A DNA stretch of 64,000 bases. Origin: Zoogloeaceae bacterium (GTDB lineage Bacteria; Pseudomonadota; Gammaproteobacteria; Burkholderiales; Rhodocyclaceae). The notes below the pieces were generated by a model. The model had not been told where the DNA came from, searched no databases, and saw only the letters and a program-made list of their open reading frames with translations. The position numbers and the translations under genes are program-made. The number at the start of each line of letters is the position of its first letter. Positions within the stretch are counted from its first letter, which is position 1. Location: positions 1 through 64,000 of the forward strand of contig JAIRPW010000043.1 of the NCBI GenBank assembly GCA_031256795.1, given 5' to 3'. Below, piece after piece: positions 18,460 to 27,492 of the stretch.

Positions 18460-19338
18460 TTACGTATTGGATGCTGGAGTGGTTTCGGTTTTGGGCAGGA
18501 CAGGAGCGGAGGGAACGTTTTTGCGGTGAAGATATAGAAGCAGAGTATATAAACGGCGGCTGTCCGCGCGCAGCACCTGAAAATGAAATCCCTCCATTTC
18601 AATTTGCTCGTTGCGTCTCGGAACCCGCCCAAGATAACGCAGAATCAAGCCCCCGATGGTGTCGCAGTCCTTGTCGGAAAACGCGGCGCCTTCCGCGCGG
18701 AACATCGCGTTGAAATCCGCAATTTCGGTGCGCGCCTTGATTCGGTAGTGTCCCGCGCTGTCTTTTCTGATGTTGTCATGCGTTTCGTCAAAGTCGTATT
18801 CATCCTCAATATCGCCGACGATCTGCTCCAATACATCCTCAATCGTAACCAATCCCGCTACGCCGCCATATTCATTCACCACAATGGCCATATGGTTGCG
18901 CGAAACGCGGAATTCGCGCAGCAGAACGTTAAGCCGCTTGGATTCTGGGATAAATACCGCCGGACGCAGCCAATCGCGCAGGTTGAATTCTTTTTCTACA
19001 CCCAGGCGCAGAAGGTCCTTGGCAAGCAGAATGCCTTGCACGTTGTCCCGGTCGCCGTCTACTACGGGAAAACGCGAATGCGCCGCCGCAATGACGAGCG
19101 GTAGAATTTCGGCAGGCGACGCGTCAACGGAAATAACGTCCATTTCCGCGCGAGGAACCAGCACCTCCGCAACCCTGGTTTCCGACGCTGCCAGCGCTCC
19201 CTCGATGATAGAAAGCGCGTCCGCGTCCATCAGGTTTTTCTCAAAAGCGCCATGCAGAAGCATAAGCAGCTGCTCCCGGTCTTCGGGTTCCCGTAGCAAA
19301 AGAGAAGAAAGGCGTTCAAAAAATCCAGGCGCGCTCAT
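18460..19338 (-). CDS. corC: CBS-domain protein CorC (magnesium/cobalt efflux family)
   Basis: 292 residues. It has two CBS domains (VLVPRAEMDVISVD ... SRFPVVDGDRDNVQGILLAKDLL and FIPESKRLNVLLREFRVSRNHMAIVVNEYGGVAGLVTIEDVLEQIVGDIEDEYD) followed by the CorC_HlyC transporter-associated domain (DFNAMFRAEGAAFSDKDCDTIGGLI). It is last in the miaB-phoH-ybeY-corC order common in proteobacteria. The lnt gene that often follows is absent at this position. Confidence 0.9.
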   Translation of the reverse strand: MSAPGFFERLSSLLLREPEDREQLLMLLHGAFEKNLMDADALSIIEGALAASETRVAEVLVPRAEMDVISVDASPAEILPLVIAAAHSRFPVVDGDRDNVQGILLAKDLLRLGVEKEFNLRDWLRPAVFIPESKRLNVLLREFRVSRNHMAIVVNEYGGVAGLVTIEDVLEQIVGDIEDEYDFDETHDNIRKDSAGHYRIKARTEIADFNAMFRAEGAAFSDKDCDTIGGLILRYLGRVPRRNEQIEMEGFHFQVLRADSRRLYTLLLYLHRKNVPSAPVLPKTETTPASNT

Positions 19339-19359
19339 GATGTGTCCGTCAAAACAAAA

Positions 19360-19818
19360 TCATTCGGGGGAAAAATAGGGGTCCGGAAATCCCATGTCAA
19401 TCAGTAGAGTGCGTTCTCGCGCCTCCATCTGTTCGGCCTCTTCCGGCGTTTCGTGATCAAATCCTTGCAGATGCAGCATTCCGTGCAGGGTTAGATGCGC
19501 GTAATGCGCCGCAAGCGTTTTTTTTTGCTCAGCGGCTTCCCGCGCGACAACCTTAGGGCAAATTGCCAGATCCCCCAAGAGTTGCGGATGCGTTTCATAA
19601 GAAAAGGAGAGGACGTTGGTGGGCGTATCCTTTTTCCGAAAGTCACGATTGAGCATCCGGATTTCTTCTGCCGACACAAGACGCAGGGTGACTTCTCCGC
19701 AAACTTCCTTCGGGAGGGCGGCGCTTGCCCAGCGACGAAATTGTGCGGCGGCAGGCAATCCTGTTCGATCACGGATCGCGTATTGCACATGCAGAACAAA
19801 AGTCCGGCGGCGGTTCAT
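19360..19818 (-). CDS. ybeY: Endoribonuclease YbeY (16S rRNA 3'-end maturation)
   Basis: 152 residues, the family length. The zinc-binding motif [16 protein letters not shown] supplies the three His ligands, and TNVLSFSYE is the other conserved block. It acts in 16S rRNA maturation and ribosome quality control. Its start overlaps the phoH stop (ATGA), so the two are translationally coupled. Confidence 0.93.
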   Translation of the reverse strand: MNRRRTFVLHVQYAIRDRTGLPAAAQFRRWASAALPKEVCGEVTLRLVSAEEIRMLNRDFRKKDTPTNVLSFSYETHPQLLGDLAICPKVVAREAAEQKKTLAAHYAHLTLHGMLHLQGFDHETPEEAEQMEARERTLLIDMGFPDPYFSPE

Positions 19819-20843
19819 GCGGAATTTTCCTTGCGGGCAAAGAAATTGCTTTCACGCGCTTCATAGGCCGCGACAATGCGCCCTACCAGCGGATGCCGCG
19901 CCACGTCCTCTTTTGTAAAGCGCGTAAAAGCGACGCCTTTTACATCGCGCAGAACTTCCAGAGCATCCATGAGGCCGCTCGGTTGTCCCTTGGGCAAATC
20001 AACTTGCGAGGGATCGCCGTTAATGACTGCCTTTGAGTAAAAACCAATTCGAGTCAGAAACATTTTCATTTGTTCCGGAGACGTGTTTTGCGCTTCATCC
20101 AAAATCACAAAGGCGCGATTTAGAGTGCGCCCGCGCATAAATGCCAGCGGCGCGATTTCCAGAGCGCCTTTTTCAAAGAGTCTGTCCACGCGCTTTATAC
20201 CCATGAGATCGTAAAGCGCGTCATAAAGCGGGCGTAAATACGGGTCGACCTTCTGTGTGAGGTCTCCCGGCAGAAACCCCAGGCGCTCGCCCGCTTCCAC
20301 GGCGGGACGGGTCAGGATAATGCGCTCAACCAAATTTCGCTCAAAGGCGTCTACGGCGCTGGCTACCGCGAGATAGGTTTTTCCAGTTCCGGCAGGGCCT
20401 ACGCCAAAGATAATGTCATGTGCGCGCATATGGCGCAAATACTCGTTCTGGCGCGGCGAACGTCCGCGCAGACCAGGCTTTTGCGTACATAGGCGCAATG
20501 TTTCGTCATCCATGCTTGAAATGTCTTTTTGCGTGGCTGAAATTCCGGCGGTATTGCCGCGCTCGGTCAATTCCATCAGCTCCAATTGAATTTCTTCTGG
20601 CGTCACGGGCATGCTTTTCGTCCGTTCATAGAGCGATTGGATAAAGACGCCCGTCATTTCCGCCTTGCCGCCCGCGAACAAAAATTGCCCTCCCCGGCGC
20701 GTGATGCGCGTTCCCAGCGCGTTTTCGATATGCCGTAAATTTTCATCCAAAGGACCGCAGAGCGCAGCCAGACGCGCATTGTCCTGAAACTCAAGCGCAA
20801 ATACTTCAGGAAAGTCAGAAACGGATTGGGGACTGTCAGACAT
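19815..20843 (-). CDS. ybeZ: PhoH-family ATPase (YbeZ)
   Basis: 342 residues. Walker A is [11 protein letters not shown] and Walker B is [43 protein letters not shown] is also characteristic of PhoH-like proteins. An N-terminal KH-like RNA-binding segment (about 25-75) is expected for the YbeZ branch. It partners YbeY in RNA metabolism. It begins 7 bp after the miaB stop. Confidence 0.92.
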   Translation of the reverse strand: MSDSPQSVSDFPEVFALEFQDNARLAALCGPLDENLRHIENALGTRITRRGGQFLFAGGKAEMTGVFIQSLYERTKSMPVTPEEIQLELMELTERGNTAGISATQKDISSMDDETLRLCTQKPGLRGRSPRQNEYLRHMRAHDIIFGVGPAGTGKTYLAVASAVDAFERNLVERIILTRPAVEAGERLGFLPGDLTQKVDPYLRPLYDALYDLMGIKRVDRLFEKGALEIAPLAFMRGRTLNRAFVILDEAQNTSPEQMKMFLTRIGFYSKAVINGDPSQVDLPKGQPSGLMDALEVLRDVKGVAFTRFTKEDVARHPLVGRIVAAYEARESNFFARKENSA

Positions 20844-20850
20844 GCGCGGC

Positions 20851-22200
20851 TTAGTTCTCGCGAATCACGATTTCTCCGCGCAGGGAATGCGGCAGGGCGT
20901 CGGTGATTTTTACCTGGACAAAGTGATGTATCTGCCTTGGGTTGCCCAGAAAATTGACGATCCGGTTATTGTCTGTGCGTCCAGCCAGCTCATTCGGATT
21001 TTTTTTGGATGCGCCCTCTACCAAAACGCGCTCTGTAGAGCCAACCATGGATCGGGAAATCGCCTGCGCCTGCTCGTTGATACGCGCCTGAAGGCGAGAG
21101 AGCCGCGCCGACTTTACTTCCGCGGGCGCGTTGTCCTCCAGTTCTGCCGCGGGCGTGCCGGGACGCGGGCTGAAAAGGAAGGAAAAAGACATGTCAAAAC
21201 CGACTTCCTCAATTAAACGCATGGTTTTATCAAAGTCCTCTTCTGTCTCGCCGGGAAATCCGACAATAAAATCAGAGGAAATGCAGATGCCTGGCCGTGC
21301 CGCGCGTAGCTTGCGGATAACGGATTTGTATTCCAGCGCGGTGTAACCACGCTTCATTGCCGCCAGTACGCGATCAGACCCGGATTGCGCCGGTAAATGC
21401 AGATGCGAAACGAGTTTGGGAACGCGGGCATACGTCTCAAGCAAACGCTCCGTCATTTCGCGCGGATGCGAAGTGGTGTAGCGGATACGTTCAATTTCGG
21501 GAATTTTTGCCAGACATTCAATCAAGAGCGGCAAATCCGCCTGAAATTCATCTCCGCCTGTCTGAGCGTGCGCCAGACCTTGATAGGCGTTGACATTTTG
21601 TCCCAGAAGCGTGATTTCGCGTACCCCCGCGCGCGCCAGCGCTGTTGCTTCTTTTAGGACGTCATCCAGCGGTCGGGAAATTTCGCCGCCGCGCGTGTAG
21701 GGAATAATGCAGAAAGTACAAAATTTGGAGCAGCCTTCCATGACAGACAGAAAAGCAGACGCGCCATCCACCTTGGCGGCGGGCAGGGAGTCAAATTTTT
21801 CGATTTCCGGGAAAGAAATATCTATGGCGGGCTTTCCGCTCGCGCGGCGTTCTTCAATCAACTGGGGCAGACGATGCAGAGTTTGCGGGCCAAAAATTAA
21901 ATCGACGTAAGGCGCGCGTGAAAGCAGATTCTCCCCCTCCTGACTGGCCACGCAACCGCCGACGCCAATGAGAAGGTTTGGGTTTTTGTTCTTCAGGGGT
22001 CTGACGCGCCCCAAATCATGAAATACCTTTTCCTGGGCTTTTTCGCGCACGGAGCAGGTGTTGAACAGGATGATGTCCGCTTCAGAGGGATTTTCCGTGC
22101 GGCAAATGGGCATGGCGGCAGCCAGCGCGTCTGCCATTTTGTCTGAATCGTATTCGTTCATCTGGCATCCGAAAGTACGGATGAACAGCTTCTTTGGCAT
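20851..22200 (-). CDS. miaB: tRNA-2-methylthio-N6-dimethylallyladenosine synthase
   Basis: The ORF starts at 22329, but homologues begin at [19 protein letters not shown] (ATG 22200), giving 449 aa, the usual length. The N-terminal auxiliary-cluster cysteines are in [15 protein letters not shown] and GGCVAS; the radical-SAM cysteines are in [15 protein letters not shown], and a C-terminal TRAM domain closes the protein. It adds the 2-methylthio group to A37 of tRNAs reading UNN codons. No convincing ribosome site precedes the ATG. It heads the miaB-ybeZ-ybeY-corC operon. Confidence 0.94.
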   Translation of the reverse strand: MPKKLFIRTFGCQMNEYDSDKMADALAAAMPICRTENPSEADIILFNTCSVREKAQEKVFHDLGRVRPLKNKNPNLLIGVGGCVASQEGENLLSRAPYVDLIFGPQTLHRLPQLIEERRASGKPAIDISFPEIEKFDSLPAAKVDGASAFLSVMEGCSKFCTFCIIPYTRGGEISRPLDDVLKEATALARAGVREITLLGQNVNAYQGLAHAQTGGDEFQADLPLLIECLAKIPEIERIRYTTSHPREMTERLLETYARVPKLVSHLHLPAQSGSDRVLAAMKRGYTALEYKSVIRKLRAARPGICISSDFIVGFPGETEEDFDKTMRLIEEVGFDMSFSFLFSPRPGTPAAELEDNAPAEVKSARLSRLQARINEQAQAISRSMVGSTERVLVEGASKKNPNELAGRTDNNRIVNFLGNPRQIHHFVQVKITDALPHSLRGEIVIREN

Positions 22201-22241
22201 GGAACGAGGGGGAAAGAAACGTTGGTACAAAGCGGGGCGTT

Positions 22242-22664
22242 TTAGCGGTTCAGAATGCCCGGCAAGGTGGTAATTGTTTGCGGCGGCAGGTTTTTCAGCG
22301 CGGCAATTTCCGTTTGGGTTAGAAACCAAACACGCCAGAGATTCCCGGATACGTCCAGTTGATAGCGAACAATTCGGTTGCCGGTAAAGCGCAATGAAAC
22401 CGGCAGGACAAGGCGGTTATTTTCATCCCTGAACTGCGTGGCAGGCACGACGCGCAAAACTTTTCCATCAATGTTTACGTAACTATTTTGCGGCGGCCCG
22501 GAAATGCGTCCGACCAAGGCTTGTTCCGGGAAAGCGCGAAACACGGCGATAGAAGCCACGCCGGGCTGTTCCGCGGGCATATCTGCCGACGGCGCGTCGC
22601 CAGACTCCAGAATGGAGGCAACGATGCTGCTGATCAGGGAGGTAGCGAGGGAAGAAAGTGGCAT
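22242..22664 (-). CDS. Hypothetical protein upstream of miaB
   Basis: The ORF opens at 22796, but the likely start is the ATG at 22664 ([20 protein letters not shown]), giving 140 aa. TATAAT lies only about 10 bp upstream of that ATG and no ribosome site is visible, so the start is uncertain. I do not recognise the family. The N-terminus is an amphipathic or hydrophobic helix; the rest is a small beta-rich domain ([37 protein letters not shown]). It may be co-transcribed with miaB, 41 bp downstream. Confidence 0.5.
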   Translation of the reverse strand: MPLSSLATSLISSIVASILESGDAPSADMPAEQPGVASIAVFRAFPEQALVGRISGPPQNSYVNIDGKVLRVVPATQFRDENNRLVLPVSLRFTGNRIVRYQLDVSGNLWRVWFLTQTEIAALKNLPPQTITTLPGILNR

Positions 22665-22861
22665 AGCGGGTAGATTATAGAACAATGTCGCAAAAATAGG
22701 CGAGTCAATGTCTTTGTAGCGCGAGAAATTAACGAGAATGGCAAGAATTTGCGGCGCAGTGGCTTGAAGGCTATATGCGAGCAGGAGCGTGCGCAAAGTT
22801 GACCGGTTTCCTTCTTCTGCCTATAATCCGCCGCTCTTTATCCCGCAGCGCGGACTATATT

Positions 22862-22935
22862 GGTGATGTAGCTCAGATGGTTAGAGCGACGGATTCATAA
22901 TCCGTAGGTCGGCGGTTCGATCCCGCCCATCACCA
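22862..22935 (+). tRNA. tRNA-Met (CAT anticodon), elongator type
   Basis: The 7-bp acceptor stem is GGTGATG/CATCACC; the D-arm is GCTCAGATGGTTAGAGC; the anticodon stem ACGGA/TCCGT encloses the loop TTCATAA (anticodon CAT); the T-arm is GGCGG TTCGATC CCGCC and the discriminator is A. CCA is not encoded. The lack of the three G-C pairs of initiator tRNA in the anticodon stem argues for elongator Met; a lysidine-modified Ile tRNA cannot be fully excluded. A TTTTTT run at 22941-22946 can end the transcript. Confidence 0.92.
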
Positions 22936-23211
22936 CTGGTTTTTTGTATTTATATGGGCTTCAAAGCGGAGAGAAAAAACTGGCTCAAGCATAAGACGCG
23001 CGGTAACTAAAAAATAATCCTACATTAAAAAGAAGAGATGAAAAGATTCTGTCTGACTAGTAGGGTTGGGACGGAAGAGCGTTATTTGGAACTTAGTTAT
23101 GGCTGGTCTTTATAAAAAATAGGCGAGAGCACATACCAACCAAGCGATTGTTTTTTTAAAACACGCAATAGTCGTATATCAGGAAAGCGACGCGGACAAG
23201 GAAATATATGC

Positions 23212-23814
23212 TTAGGATTCCTTTTGTATTTCCTCCGGCGTGGATAGCGGGGTATCGGCGGAGTCCGCTTTCGATGACGACGCCGGACTTTCCAGAAGTT
23301 TTAGATTTTCGTCGCGCAATCCCACCAGCAAACAATCGCCTTGCGGCGACAGCTTAAGCTCGCCATAGCGCGCTTCCTCATAGATTTGGGCGTGTCCTTC
23401 TTGGAAAAAAAACGCGCCGGGCGCGACTTGCATTGCGCCGCTGTTCAGGCGGCGCGGCTTGAGCCGCCGCTCGTTTTCCGCCAGCGTTTGCCCATTGTCC
23501 AGGCGGACAAAAGAAGCGATCTGACGCGCATTTAGACTGATAACCAAGGTTTCAGGGATATTTTCCGATTTCCTGAGGGCGGCCTCATATGCCGCTTCTA
23601 CGCTCGCCGCGAGGCGGTAATTCAAGCGCATATAATCCCCAAGCATCAGCGCTCTTGGATCGCGGGGAGCCAGTTCCAAAAAGACCGATTCGCCGTCTTC
23701 GCGCAGACGCTCCATTTTCCAGACAGAAAAATTAAATCCTGCCAGAAGAAGAGTCAGCGTCAGGACAACCAATGCCGAGCGGCGCGCAAGGCGCGCGCGG
23801 ATAACGTTACGCAT
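23212..23814 (-). CDS. GDYXXLXY-domain membrane-anchored protein
   Basis: 200 residues. It has an N-terminal membrane helix (SALVVLTLTLLLAGFNFSVW) and an exported domain carrying the diagnostic GDYMRLNYRLA motif and RRLKPRRLNSG. Proteins of this family are normally encoded just after DUF2157/DUF4401 membrane proteins, as here. Function is unknown. It overlaps the upstream gene by 8 bp. The C-terminal Ser/Asp/Pro tail is low-complexity. Confidence 0.8.
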   Translation of the reverse strand: MRNVIRARLARRSALVVLTLTLLLAGFNFSVWKMERLREDGESVFLELAPRDPRALMLGDYMRLNYRLAASVEAAYEAALRKSENIPETLVISLNARQIASFVRLDNGQTLAENERRLKPRRLNSGAMQVAPGAFFFQEGHAQIYEEARYGELKLSPQGDCLLVGLRDENLKLLESPASSSKADSADTPLSTPEEIQKES

Positions 23815-26140
23815 GAGCGGTCTCCGTCAGCAAAAGCGCGGCAGGCGGTTTCCGGGTCAACAGGACGCCCAAAAACAAGAGAACCAAGCCGCAAGTTGCA
23901 AGCAGAAGCGATTTGTCGGGAAAGGGCAGCGCGAGACTGTAATAATAATCGCCCAGATTCACCAACAAAAAACAGGCGGTCAGGGCAAAAATTCCTCGGC
24001 TGCCAACCTCGCGCGCTAGCGCGAAATATAAGAGAGCCAAAGACAATCCCGGCAGAAACCAGCCCGCCGGAATACTTAGGGCTGCGGCGCAGAGAATGGG
24101 CGCGACAGTTCTGACCTTAAGGCGGCTGGCAAGCTGAAAAGCAAGACAAAACAATCCCGCTCCCGCGCAAACTCCCAGAATTTTTGCGGCATAGCCAATG
24201 TGAAAAAACAGATGTCGTCCGCTAAAATCGCAAAGCAGAAGAAGGCAGGGTAACAACGCGCCGACAGCGTATAAAGCGGGCGCAGCGAGCGGCGACAGGC
24301 GGCGCGAGGCATTCCAGCGCGTTTCCCACAGGACGCCCATGACCAGGAAACAGACGGCGGCGCACCAAGATACGCCGTGCGCCAGAATATAAAAGGTATC
24401 CAGAGGCATTTGTTCCAGATCGTCCAGGCGGTTACGGAAGAAAAAATCACCATAGAGCGTATTTTCCATGCTGCCAGCCAGACAAAGAAAAAAAGCAAAC
24501 GCGGTGAGAGTTCTGAAGACCGGGTGGCGAAAGAGCGCAAAGGAAACGGCCATGCCCGCCGCCGCCGCGAGTCCTGCGGCAGTGTTTGAAAAAGAAGAGG
24601 CAGCCCAGGCAAAATCCAGGCTCAGGATAGTCGCGCCGGAGAGCGCGATGGCAAAACTGAATTGCGTGAAAAAAGGTGTGTCACGCTCACTGGAAATGGC
24701 GCGCGCCGCCAGCAGACAAGTGACGCCAATGAGGAAAAGCTGCGACTGCATGGACGCTTCCGAGACGCCTTCTAGCCAGATCATCAGGAAAACGCCCGCG
24801 AAACAGGAAAAACACCAGGCGGCAACCCATCCGCTGACTCCCTGAATCAAAAGTAAAAACCACGGCATCGTTTTATCCTGCTGGGCTGCGGGCGGCGGAC
24901 AAGGCAATGCTTCTGGCCAATGCCCCAGGTTTCGCATCGTGTCGCGCAATGCTTTCCAGCGCGCCGCCGCAGAGACGGAAAGACCGGGCGCGGGGAAAGC
25001 TTCTATTTTTCCCGAAAGCGCGGACGTTTGCTCCGTCATTTCTCGCGCAGCGTGTTCCAGAGTCATTTGTTGTTGACAGCGCCGTAAAACGCGAACCAAA
25101 ACGGTCGTCAGGCCGATGATGATCAAACCAGAAAAGAGAGGCACTCCGAAGAGCAGAACCCAGATGTTGCCAATACTGTCAAAGCTGCTGATAAATCTTC
25201 GCGTCATTATGCCAAGCAAAAGAAGGTAAGGGCTTCCCAAAATACAGGTCAGCATGAATAAATCATGCGTTTTCTTGCGATACCAGAACCAGCCGGCAAT
25301 CAGCGCGAGCGTATGAAGCAAGGTTTGCGCCCGGATGAAATCGGACGGTACATCGCTCCCCCCAAAAATCAGGAAAACCAGCGAAATCAGCGTCATGCAG
25401 CCTACGATGAACAGGGCGGCAAGGCGCGGCAGCCAGCGCGCCGCGAGCCAGGGCTGCGTAGCGCCTTTCCACGTGAAAGCGGCCTCCCACAGGACAAGGC
25501 AAAGCACTTGCCCGCATTGAAAAGTCAGTAGCGGGAAAAAACTTTCCCGTTCAAGAGCCGCGCCAAAATCAAGATACAGCGCGCTCCAAATATTGCCGAT
25601 CAGCCAGAGCGGAAGAAAAAGCGCGGCACGACGTCCTGCCAGCGCGAGCGGCAGGAAAAAAATTCCCCAGGCGCGAAAAAGTTCCCAAACCTCCGCGCCG
25701 CTTTGGTACGTTTGTCCATAAACAGCGAATAAAGGGCCAATCAAAAGCCCTCCTGTCAAAAGGCCCAGCGTTCCGGTCAGACTGTCCAATCCTTTATACA
25801 GAGCCGCGCCCAAAGACAGAGCGACAGCGCTTTGTAAAAGGGCAAACTTGGAGAAGTGGGAAAGACCGTTCCAATTCCAGGCGATAAAAAAAAGCACGCC
25901 CGCAACGAGCGACAGCATACCGCCAACAAGCAGGATGCGCGTCCAGAACTGACGCCATATCGCCGCGTCTGGTCGGGCGCGCAGATAACGCAAGGCCGTG
26001 TTCAAAGCGGCGGAAGAAAAGTCTCCTTGGCGCGCCATGCGCCGAAGCAGGGCTGCGGAAGGCGGAGAAAGCAATACGTTCTCTGGGGAGCATGGCGCGC
26101 CTGGCGCAGTATCACTCGGAGAGTCGGAAGTATTTCGCAT
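23807..26140 (-). CDS. DUF2157-DUF4401 fusion membrane protein
   Basis: 777 residues with about 18-20 hydrophobic helices. The N-terminal half has the DUF2157 pattern (LRRMARQGDFSSAALNTALRYL ... VAGVLFFIAWNWNGLS ... GPLFAVYGQTYQSGAEVWELFRAW). The C-terminal half matches DUF4401 (DTFYILAHGVSW ... LWETRWNASRRLSPLAAPALYAVGALLP). In many bacteria these are two genes; here they form one chain. The role is unknown. The first nine codons and the leader lie inside a ~130 bp repeat (26115-26241) that has a second copy 1.2 kb away, so the extreme N-terminus may be repeat-derived. No clear ribosome site. Confidence 0.82.
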   Translation of the reverse strand: MRNTSDSPSDTAPGAPCSPENVLLSPPSAALLRRMARQGDFSSAALNTALRYLRARPDAAIWRQFWTRILLVGGMLSLVAGVLFFIAWNWNGLSHFSKFALLQSAVALSLGAALYKGLDSLTGTLGLLTGGLLIGPLFAVYGQTYQSGAEVWELFRAWGIFFLPLALAGRRAALFLPLWLIGNIWSALYLDFGAALERESFFPLLTFQCGQVLCLVLWEAAFTWKGATQPWLAARWLPRLAALFIVGCMTLISLVFLIFGGSDVPSDFIRAQTLLHTLALIAGWFWYRKKTHDLFMLTCILGSPYLLLLGIMTRRFISSFDSIGNIWVLLFGVPLFSGLIIIGLTTVLVRVLRRCQQQMTLEHAAREMTEQTSALSGKIEAFPAPGLSVSAAARWKALRDTMRNLGHWPEALPCPPPAAQQDKTMPWFLLLIQGVSGWVAAWCFSCFAGVFLMIWLEGVSEASMQSQLFLIGVTCLLAARAISSERDTPFFTQFSFAIALSGATILSLDFAWAASSFSNTAAGLAAAAGMAVSFALFRHPVFRTLTAFAFFLCLAGSMENTLYGDFFFRNRLDDLEQMPLDTFYILAHGVSWCAAVCFLVMGVLWETRWNASRRLSPLAAPALYAVGALLPCLLLLCDFSGRHLFFHIGYAAKILGVCAGAGLFCLAFQLASRLKVRTVAPILCAAALSIPAGWFLPGLSLALLYFALAREVGSRGIFALTACFLLVNLGDYYYSLALPFPDKSLLLATCGLVLLFLGVLLTRKPPAALLLTETAHA

Positions 26141-26241
26141 AGCGGGAAATGGAGAAGAGAAGTCGAAACTCCGGTCATCATAAATGCTCGGCTTGGTTTA
26201 TGGCGGATTTTTCGTTCGTTTTTGAAAATGGAAATCAAGCG
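26115..26241 (+). repeat. Direct repeat copy A (~130 bp) bracketing a small island
   Basis: It aligns with copy B at 27360-27492 at roughly 80 % identity by eye (for example GAGAGTCGGAAGTATTTCGCAT vs GAGAGTCGGAAATATTTTGCAT, and TTTATGGCGGATTTTT vs TTTATGACGGATTTTT), with one 3-nt and a few 1-3 nt length differences. On the minus strand each copy contains an ATG in a similar context; in copy A it is the start codon of the DUF2157/DUF4401 gene. Confidence 0.8.
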
Positions 26242-26420
26242 ATGACGCCAGCGATTATGACCGAAGTCATGGCTGCAGTTCCCGCTTTGTTTCATTGAGA
26301 AAGCGCTATACGAACGGCGGCGTGGTTTGTGCTGGAAGGGTAGGAGAGGGAGAGGCGTCCTAAAGCGAAATAGCCGTATTGTGTAATTACAAAATGGTCC
26401 GCCCTCAAGTATGAAAAGTG

Positions 26421-26567
26421 TCAACGCAATGGTATCAACGCAAACGCTTCATCAATAAACGCAATATCTATCCCCTCTGGGAATACAAGTGCGAATTTGT
26501 CATTAGTAGCGGCAAAAATGTCGTAAACACAGTTGACCGTACCGTCAATGACCTGAATATATTTCAT
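26421..26567 (-). CDS. Small ORF (48 aa), unrecognised
   Basis: It is below the ORF-track cut-off but has a near-perfect ribosome site (TAAGGAGG, 5 nt before ATG 26567). The product begins MKYIQVIDGTVNCVYDIFAA and is a small acidic protein without a signal or membrane helix, predicted beta-rich at the start (QVIDG, DIFAATNDKFALVFP). Its start follows the stop of the preceding small ORF by 10 bp, so the two look like a transcription unit. I cannot assign a family; short proteins of this style occur in phage-derived regions, but that is only an impression. Confidence 0.55.
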   Translation of the reverse strand: MKYIQVIDGTVNCVYDIFAATNDKFALVFPEGIDIAFIDEAFALIPLR

Positions 26568-26577
26568 GGTTGCCTCC

Positions 26578-26757
26578 TTAGTCTGGCATTTCTATAACGT
26601 CCACCGAGAGTTTGGACGTCCCAATGAGGGCCGCCGTGGGCGTTTCCGTTTTGGCCGGTTGGACGTCATGCATCGCCGTTGGCGTCTTTCCATCCTTAAC
26701 CTCTGCCGTTCGGATTCGGAACCCAATTGTCACCGGCCTTTGGTCCATTTTGGTCAT
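26578..26757 (-). CDS. Small ORF (59 aa), possibly 5'-truncated
   Basis: The frame is open from a GTG at 26793; the ATG at 26757 (MTKMDQRPVTIGF) is the best start, though without a ribosome site. The product is polar, Thr/Lys/Asp-rich, with no membrane segment, ending LSVDVIEMPD. Its stop overlaps the ribosome site of the next small gene. The 5' end abuts the transglutaminase-like pseudogene on the other strand, so the original N-terminus may have been lost in the same rearrangement. Family not recognised. Confidence 0.4.
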   Translation of the reverse strand: MTKMDQRPVTIGFRIRTAEVKDGKTPTAMHDVQPAKTETPTAALIGTSKLSVDVIEMPD

Positions 26758-26774
26758 AAATATTTTCGGGCGGT

Positions 26775-27200
26775 TTGTTGAAAATGGAGCCACCGATGAT
26801 GACGGCGGTTTTGGGGAACAATCCGTACCGGATTCATCAGTGGGTGTATGACAACATTCGTTTTTATCCTACCTATGGCATGCTGAGAAGCGCGGGGATT
26901 GAATCGCGGTGTCGGGACGGTGGAGATTCCGGCGGAGCAGTTGATGAACTGGATGGGAGGGGTAAAGACGACGGAGGCCGCGCAGCAGATTCTTGGGCAG
27001 GGCGGGATACCGAATACGGGCTTGATGAGCGGCGGCAAGATTGTGAAGGTTCGTTTGGAGCATGTGTGGGCGGAGGCGTTAAGTATTATCCGGAGCGCGG
27101 AGCGGGGCGCGCGGGCGGCGTGAGCGAAGGGGATAGTTGGACTCCGCTGGACGCAAGTTTCAAACAGTATGCGTATACGGAGAAGTATATATTTGGGGAT
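26775..27200 (+). pseudogene. Decayed transglutaminase-like domain gene fragment
   Basis: Three blocks in two frames read like one protein. NPYRIHQWVYDNIRFYPTYG then LRSAGIESR lie in the frame of 26775. VGTVEIPAEQLMNWMGG, AAQQILGQGGIPNTG and KVRLEHVWAEA lie in the +1 frame (about 26905-27080). KYYPERGA and DSWTPLDASFKQY are back in the first frame. The order matches the transglutaminase-like domain found in large secreted repeat proteins (YDNIRFYPTYG ... LRxAGI ... VPAEQ ... GGI ... LEHVWVEA ... WxPLDASFKQY). The join YPTYG-M-LRSAGIE implies an internal deletion removing the catalytic Cys region; at least two frameshifts follow. The gene is dead. Confidence 0.65.
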
Positions 27201-27359
27201 CATGTCTATGCAGGGAAAAGACTGTCTATTAACTCATGGCTTCATCGCAGAGGGTTTTATCCTAAAACAAAGACACTTACTGATTGTGCAATCAAGGGCA
27301 ATCTTCCAATATGTGTCTATGTGAACCAGGAAAATTCAGTCATGGCCTATATGGATTTT
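27201..27359. other. Island tail without recognisable gene
   Basis: AT-richer than the neighbourhood. The transglutaminase-like frame stays open here (ending in GNLPICVYVNQENSV and beyond) but I recognise no domain. No promoter, terminator or RNA seen. Confidence 0.4.
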
Positions 27360-27492
27360 CTCAGAGAGTCGGAAATATTTTGCATAACGAAAAATGGAGG
27401 AGAGAATCTGTCGATCTCCCAGTCATCCTAAATGATCGGGGTTTGTTTATGACGGATTTTTTTCGTTTGTATTCAAAAGCGGAAATAAAGCG
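27360..27492 (+). repeat. Direct repeat copy B (~130 bp)
   Basis: Second copy of the repeat at 26115-26241, same orientation. It overlaps the last 15 codons of yggU and supplies that gene's stop. On the minus strand it carries an ATG followed by NISDSL, echoing the NTSDSP start of the DUF2157/DUF4401 gene, but the frame closes after about 12 codons. Confidence 0.8.

Noticed and set aside
26115-27492. Insertion sequence
   Set aside because: No transposase frame, terminal inverted repeats or target-site duplication seen; the flanking repeats are direct and diverged.
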